Assembly (NCBI RefSeq): GCF_012563545.1
Contig: NZ_CP050804.1
Span: 124,001 to 188,000, forward strand
From: Arcanobacterium buesumense
Lineage (GTDB): Bacteria; Actinomycetota; Actinomycetes; Actinomycetales; Actinomycetaceae
DNA: 64,000 nucleotides
Direction of reading: 5' to 3'
Positions 59,924 through 64,000 of this stretch are shown here, piece by piece. A program made the translations under genes and the position numbers. Below the pieces are notes generated by a model, which saw nothing but the letters and a program-made list of their open reading frames with translations, was not told the origin of the DNA and did not search any database. How positions within the stretch are numbered: the first letter of the stretch is position 1; each line of letters begins with the position of its first letter.

Positions 59924-60544
59924 ATGGTAGATGAACCAATGAACACCGCCCCTGAGCCAGAAGCGAATTCGACACCCGAGGTTGTGTCGCATGAGGCACA
60001 AGGTCAGCAAAACTTATCGGCAGATGAGACGTCTACTGCAGAAATGACTTCAGGCGTGAGTGCTGCCGACGATGGTGAACCTGAAATTTCGCAAGCTGAT
60101 CAGGGGTTAATTAAAGTTGCAGAATTAGAAGAGCAACTTGCGCGCCGTAACGCGGATCTATATAACTTACGCCAAGAATATAACGGGTATGTGAAACGCT
60201 CGAAAGCTGAAGGATTAGTCCAGTACGATGCAGGAATCAATAAGGTTTTAGAGCTTCTCTTACCAGTTCTTGATGATATTGCCTTAGCACGTCAGCATGG
60301 AGATCTGGAAGGCCCGACTGGCGCAATCATGGAGAAACTTGAAGGTAGTCTCCGCACTAATTTCAAGATGGAACGTTTTGGGGCTGAAGGTGACCTTTTT
60401 GATCCCAATATGCATGAAGCCTTAATGGCTTCGACTTCGCCGGAGGCAACAGAAGAGCATATTGGCCAGCTTATCCAACCAGGATACAAAGTTGGCGATA
60501 AAGTCATACGGCCAGCACGAGTTGGCGTGATCAAACCAGAATGA
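59924..60544 (+). CDS. grpE: GrpE nucleotide exchange factor
   Basis: 206 aa. The acidic, low-complexity N-terminus (about 60 aa) is followed by the coiled coil with QNLSAD ... LEEQLARRNADLYNLRQEYNGYVKR and the C-terminal beta domain (NPHEALMAS-type DPNMHEALM, VRPARVGV). It releases ADP from DnaK. AGAGGAAAG lies before the ATG at 59924; an upstream in-frame start at 59852 would read through the hairpin and is rejected. Confidence 0.96.
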   Translation: MVDEPMNTAPEPEANSTPEVVSHEAQGQQNLSADETSTAEMTSGVSAADDGEPEISQADQGLIKVAELEEQLARRNADLYNLRQEYNGYVKRSKAEGLVQYDAGINKVLELLLPVLDDIALARQHGDLEGPTGAIMEKLEGSLRTNFKMERFGAEGDLFDPNMHEALMASTSPEATEEHIGQLIQPGYKVGDKVIRPARVGVIKPE

Positions 60545-60585
60545 GAATAATTTAGCGATACAACACCAGTGAGGAGGTGAAGCTA

Positions 60586-61584
60586 GTGGCAAGCCAAGAT
60601 TGGATGAATAAGGACTTTTATGCATCTCTAGGGGTGCCAAAAACTGCATCCGCTGAAGAAATTAAAAGTGCTTACCGTAAACTTGCACGTAAATATCATC
60701 CGGATCGTAATCCAGGGGATACCGCAGCTGAAGCAAAGTTTAAGGACGTTTCTGAGGCATATAGTGTTCTCAAGGATGAACAAGAGCGTAAACAATATGA
60801 TGCTATCCGCTCGATGTCAGGCGGTGCTCGCTTCACGCCTGGCAGTGGTGGCGGATTTGAAGATATTTTCTCCGGAGTTTTTGGCCAAGGTGGTACTAGC
60901 CGAGGTACGTACTCAACCATGGGGGACACCCCAGGGTTGGATGACATATTAAAAAATATGTTCGGGCAAGGAGCTCCGCAAGCAGACGGTACTGCAGGAT
61001 TTAGCGGTTTTAGCGGTTTTGGCCGGCGCCCTTCTCGGGGAAGTGACGTGAAAGCGTCAACAAAACTCACATTCCGGCAGGCAGTTGATGGTGCAACAAT
61101 CACCCTGAACATCAATGGAAAACCAGTTACTGCACGGATTCCTAAAGGAGTTGCCACCGGGCAAAAAATTCGTCTTAAAGGCAAGGGAAATCCGGGAAGT
61201 AATGGTGGGGAACACGGCGATCTGCTAGTAAGCGTCACTGTGGAAAAACATCCAGTTTATGAACTTCGTGGGCACGATGTTCATGTTGAAGTCCCGGTGT
61301 CCTTTGATGAAGCTGCGCTAGGAGCAATTGTTGATGTGCCTGTATTAGATGGCACAACAGTTAAAGTGAAAATACCAGCGGGTTCGTCCTCTGGTAAGAC
61401 TTTGCGCATCCGAAACAAAGGACTCAAAGGGGCTAATGGTGCCGAAGGTGACATGTATGTGCATCTAACCATTTCCGTTCCTGCTGATTTATCAGATGAG
61501 GCGCGTCAGGCGATTGAAGATTATCGTCAAGCGATGCTGGATACTGACCCGCGGGCAGAATTTACTAAGATGGCTCATATCTAA
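60586..61584 (+). CDS. dnaJ: DnaJ co-chaperone, type without zinc finger
   Basis: 332 aa. J domain with the YHPDRNPGD motif, then a Gly/Phe-rich stretch, then two C-terminal substrate-binding domains. There is no cysteine in the protein, so the CxxCxGxG zinc repeats of type I DnaJ are missing; it is of the CbpA/type II kind, though sited in the dnaK operon. GTG at 60586 follows GAGGAGG by 8-9 nt; the GTG at 60577 overlaps that site. Confidence 0.94.
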   Translation: MASQDWMNKDFYASLGVPKTASAEEIKSAYRKLARKYHPDRNPGDTAAEAKFKDVSEAYSVLKDEQERKQYDAIRSMSGGARFTPGSGGGFEDIFSGVFGQGGTSRGTYSTMGDTPGLDDILKNMFGQGAPQADGTAGFSGFSGFGRRPSRGSDVKASTKLTFRQAVDGATITLNINGKPVTARIPKGVATGQKIRLKGKGNPGSNGGEHGDLLVSVTVEKHPVYELRGHDVHVEVPVSFDEAALGAIVDVPVLDGTTVKVKIPAGSSSGKTLRIRNKGLKGANGAEGDMYVHLTISVPADLSDEARQAIEDYRQAMLDTDPRAEFTKMAHI

Positions 61585-61589
61585 TGTAG

Positions 61590-61620
61590 TCTTACCCGTC
61601 GCACGCAGCGGCGGGTAAGA
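61590..61620 (+). other. Hairpin between dnaJ and hspR
   Basis: TCTTACCCG (61590-61598) pairs perfectly with CGGGTAAGA (61612-61620), with an inner CGC/GCG pairing. Only a weak A/T-rich tail follows. Likely an mRNA stability or partial termination structure before hspR. Confidence 0.7.
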
Positions 61621-61641
61621 TAATAAAAGGGAGGTGACACA

Positions 61642-62310
61642 ATGGCAAAGGTAGCTAATAGTGCGCCAATTCTTACCGTATCCGTAGCCGCAGAACTAGC
61701 TGGAATGCATGCACAAACAGTACGGCAGTATGATCGGCTCGGGCTTGTTGTTGCCAAACGGACTCGTGGTGGTGGCCGGAGATATTCGCTGAATGATGTT
61801 GAGCGTCTGACTGAAATTCAACGGCTTTCTCAAGAAGAAGGCATCAATCTAGCTGGTATTGCGCGAATATTTGAACTACGTGATGAGTTAGCAAAACTTG
61901 CTAGTGCCAAATCGGCAATTGAACAGCAATTGATTGATTTACGCAACGAACATACGTTGATACAAGAACAAATTCGCACCCAGCGTGAACGCCAAGAACG
62001 AGTTTTTGCAGTTAATTCTTCGGGGCAAGTTGAAGCTTCTGGATCAATTGAGACGCTCCGGAGAACTCTCCGTGCTGCCCGTGAAGACGAACGCCATCGC
62101 AGCGCTCACACGGTTCAAGAAGTTCATGCCCATGATCGTGGTACTGCAGTTGTTCCAAGCAGTCAGCAACTTGATTGGTTACTAGAGTTGCTTGAACAAC
62201 ACATGTACGACCGGTTATCTCATCGGCAACTCAAACTTGTTGGGACTTCGTCAGTTACAAATGAAGACGACGATGCTGAAATTCTGGATGTGAATGAGAT
62301 TATTCTGTGA
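61642..62310 (+). CDS. hspR: HspR, MerR-family heat-shock repressor
   Basis: 222 aa, longer than the usual 130-150. N-terminal MerR helix-turn-helix (AAELAGMHAQTVRQYDRLGLV, RRYSLNDVERLTEIQRL), then a long coiled-coil-like stretch (~residues 75-130) and an extra C-terminal segment with acidic end. It binds HAIR sites with DnaK as co-repressor in related bacteria. GGGAGGTGACACA precedes the ATG. Overlaps the next gene as GTGA. Confidence 0.93.
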   Translation: MAKVANSAPILTVSVAAELAGMHAQTVRQYDRLGLVVAKRTRGGGRRYSLNDVERLTEIQRLSQEEGINLAGIARIFELRDELAKLASAKSAIEQQLIDLRNEHTLIQEQIRTQRERQERVFAVNSSGQVEASGSIETLRRTLRAAREDERHRSAHTVQEVHAHDRGTAVVPSSQQLDWLLELLEQHMYDRLSHRQLKLVGTSSVTNEDDDAEILDVNEIIL

Positions 62311-62855
62311 CAACTTTTAATGCAGCTGTCCTGGCGTTGCTTGATGCCAGTGTACGTCCGTGCCTTTTAGTTACGGTTAGAGCTACTCACATGCGTACTC
62401 ATGCCGGGCAAATAAGTTTACCTGGCGGTGGAAAGAATAACGGGGAAACTCCAACTGAAACTGCCTTACGAGAAACCTGGGAAGAAGTGGGAATATTGCC
62501 TGCAGATATTGAGATCCGAGGCCAGCTTTCCGCTTTTATTGCACCCCGTACGGGCCACAAAGTTATTCCCATCATTGGCCAACTTGATAAGCCTCATTCT
62601 CACTACTCATTGCAATTAAACCCTAGTGAAGTAGCTAGTGCGCATTGGATCGCGCTAGCTGACCTAGCTGATCGTGAGAATCGCGGAACCTGGCAACGAG
62701 TTGAACGTACCGGACCTGGATTTCAACTTGATGAGCTAATGATCTGGGGTTTTACAGCCCAAATCATTGACCGGCTTCTTGCTGAAGTTGGAGCAGCACA
62801 ACCCTGGGATGTCAGTCGGATTCTGGCGATTCCACAACGGTTCGACTTTCCGTAA
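62307..62855 (+). CDS. NUDIX hydrolase, CoA-pyrophosphatase (NudL) type
   Basis: 182 aa. The NUDIX box G-x5-E-x7-REUxEExGU reads GKNNGETPTETALRETWEEVGI. The preceding MRTHAGQISLPGG and the later AFIAPRTGHKVIP are the UPF0035-like segments of CoA diphosphatases. It would cleave CoA to 3',5'-ADP and phosphopantetheine. GTG start in a GTGA overlap with hspR, so it is the fifth gene of the chaperone transcript. It overlaps the convergent gene by 44 bp. Confidence 0.87.
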   Translation: MTTFNAAVLALLDASVRPCLLVTVRATHMRTHAGQISLPGGGKNNGETPTETALRETWEEVGILPADIEIRGQLSAFIAPRTGHKVIPIIGQLDKPHSHYSLQLNPSEVASAHWIALADLADRENRGTWQRVERTGPGFQLDELMIWGFTAQIIDRLLAEVGAAQPWDVSRILAIPQRFDFP

Positions 62856-63255
62856 TGGAACGCAACACCTCATCGACATAGGAACGGAAAAGATCTGGAT
62901 CAGTGTTGTGCCATCGTCGCTCGACGACGTCGAACGGATAAACAACCACCGTATTTTCCCCATGAACCCCGATCAACACTAGCGTGGATTGGTGACCGTC
63001 AGTCACGCTAGCCCACTGCATGCCAGTAGCTTGTTGTATATGAAAGCCCAAGGCTACTGCCAGAACGTCTAATGACTCAGACAGATCTTGACCTGATTTT
63101 TCTGTATCTGCAATCTGAATCGCACGTAACTCAGTAGCACGTACATCAATGCTATCTACTGAATCAAGAAGATTTTGGCGTTCAGCCAGTTCACCGGCAT
63201 TGAGAATGCGCTGTTGCTCGGCGTCAGATAATTGACGGACGTGAATTTCAGACAT
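62812..63255 (-). CDS. DUF3806-like small protein
   Basis: 147 aa, cytoplasmic. The N-terminal half is helical and Glu-rich; the C-terminal VYPFDVVERRW with ALGFHIQQATGMQWASVTDG looks like DUF3806, though this is a moderate match. Function unknown. It ends inside the NUDIX gene (44 bp overlap). Divergent from the lamin-tail protein gene. Confidence 0.65.
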   Translation of the reverse strand: MSEIHVRQLSDAEQQRILNAGELAERQNLLDSVDSIDVRATELRAIQIADTEKSGQDLSESLDVLAVALGFHIQQATGMQWASVTDGHQSTLVLIGVHGENTVVVYPFDVVERRWHNTDPDLFRSYVDEVLRSITESRTVVESPESD

Positions 63256-63268
63256 GACATGATTTTAT

Positions 63269-63305
63269 CCTATTGATAGATAAAAGAAACAGACATATCA
63301 ATAGG
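63269..63305. promoter_or_regulatory. Symmetric inverted repeat that reads as a promoter on both strands
   Basis: CCTATTGATA (63269-63278) and TATCAATAGG (63296-63305) are a perfect 10-bp inverted repeat with a 17-nt spacer. On either strand it spells TTGATA-N17-TATCAA, close to a sigma70 -35/-10 with ideal spacing. It lies between two divergent genes. It could equally be an operator for a dimeric regulator. Confidence 0.5.
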
Positions 63306-63472
63306 CTATAGATCCCGGAGCGTTCAAAGTTTTTATGGTAGCAGTAAACATTTAATTAATAACGCGCTAGTATTTAAAAGTAAAAGTCTAAGAAGACGAA
63401 GTTGTTTTCTTAGCACGGTTATTTTTACTACAACTATGGGGTTGTGGTTTTATGACGAAGAAAGGTGAGCAC

Positions 63473-64000
63473 GTGCGACTTTCGCGTTCACAAAAACTGG
63501 CTGCTATTTTTACAGCGCCCATTCTTTCCTTGCCGCTAACAGTGCTTCCAGCACAAGCAGCACCAGATAATAGCAACGTCGTCATCAACGAAGTATATGT
63601 TGATGGCACCGATAAAAGAGGCGAATTCCGGGATTATGTAGAGCTCTATAATCCCACTGATGCACCTATCGATCTCGGTAATTATGTGTTACAGGGATTT
63701 GCAAACTCTGGTAACAAATCAGGTGGTAAAACCGAATTGGCCGGAGAAATTCCAGCTAAAGGGTACTTCCTCGTTACTGCTGCTAAAGGAAAACCGGCCA
63801 CTGAGCTAAACGCTGATCAGCAAACTGGAAAATTCAATATGAGTGCTTCAGATAAAGGAGCCTCTATTGGATTATTTACCCAAGATAGCGTGCCTGACAA
63901 ACTTACTGCCGGAGCAGCCGCAGTCGACCTCGTAGGATGGGGTACAAAAGCTATTGGTGAAACCGAAGCGATTCAGGAAATTGCGAGAGGTTCTCAATCC
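63473..64000 (+). CDS. Secreted lamin-tail-domain protein (probable extracellular nuclease), 3'-truncated
   Basis: 176 codons, open to the window end. A Sec signal peptide (basic MRLSRSQK, hydrophobic AAIFTAPILSLPLTVLP, cut after AQA-A) is followed by a lamin-tail fold: VVINEVYVDG, EFRDYVELYNPTDAPIDLGNY. Such a domain often heads ExeM/NucH-type extracellular nucleases, but the catalytic part is beyond the window. GTG at 63473 follows AAAGGTGAG; the ATG at 63452 is an alternative. Confidence 0.85.
   Translation, partial: MRLSRSQKLAAIFTAPILSLPLTVLPAQAAPDNSNVVINEVYVDGTDKRGEFRDYVELYNPTDAPIDLGNYVLQGFANSGNKSGGKTELAGEIPAKGYFLVTAAKGKPATELNADQQTGKFNMSASDKGASIGLFTQDSVPDKLTAGAAAVDLVGWGTKAIGETEAIQEIARGSQS

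Overview
The window looks like chromosome of a medium-GC Gram-positive actinobacterium, most likely an Actinomycetaceae member of the Arcanobacterium/Trueperella kind. This is inferred from gene content: a dnaK-grpE-dnaJ-hspR operon with a HAIR operator, class Ib nrdHIE, DUF4235, DUF4921 and YwiC-like proteins, an actinobacterial DCD, AAAGGAG ribosome binding sites and roughly balanced base composition by eye. No species can be proven from this sequence alone. I see no rRNA, tRNA, insertion sequence, prophage or CRISPR array; this is largely core chromosome with nutrient-uptake modules.

Layout. 1-9.1 kb: 3' part of an oligopeptidase B gene, a luxS-mtnN pair (methyl-cycle/AI-2) on the minus strand, then nrdHIE behind tandem NrdR boxes, an antisense membrane acyltransferase-like gene, nrdF, and a low-molecular-weight tyrosine phosphatase. 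9.1-14.1 kb: SprT-like protease, a DUF952-GNAT fusion, a small membrane protein and a polar amino-acid ABC transporter. 14.3-24.8 kb: HrpA helicase, an EEP-family membrane protein, an App1-type phosphatase, an MFS transporter, a GntR regulator and phosphoglucomutase. 24.8-35.8 kb: a kinase-like/flippase fusion protein, CopA-CopZ copper export, a run of poorly characterised membrane or secreted proteins (DedA, holin-like, YwiC-like), aroD and a phosphoribosyltransferase.

35.9-44.98 kb: a TroA-type metal ABC operon with a DtxR-like operator and a convergent DtxR/MntR-type regulator gene; dcd; DUF4235; then a TPP riboswitch driving a thiamine ABC transporter (thiB-thiP-thiQ type). 44.98-49.6 kb: a GH20 hexosaminidase with a carbohydrate ABC transporter that lacks its own ATPase. 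49.9-57.7 kb: a DUF4921 GalT-like enzyme, an MFS transporter, a FemX-like plus ATP-grasp pair likely to build the peptidoglycan cross-bridge, a cupin, and a second prolyl oligopeptidase. 58-62.9 kb: the HspR-regulated chaperone operon and a NUDIX hydrolase. 63.4 kb to the end: the start of a secreted lamin-tail-domain protein that runs off the window.

Most interesting items: a nucleosidase (MtnN) with a C-terminal extension resembling homing-endonuclease-associated repeats; the FemX/ATP-grasp cell-wall module; an 872-residue kinase-like/flippase fusion; a 16-bp tandem repeat grown from the arm of a long terminator hairpin; two long hairpins inside the chaperone operon; and a symmetric TTGATA-N17-TATCAA promoter-like element. 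No clear, wholly new multi-gene system was recognised.
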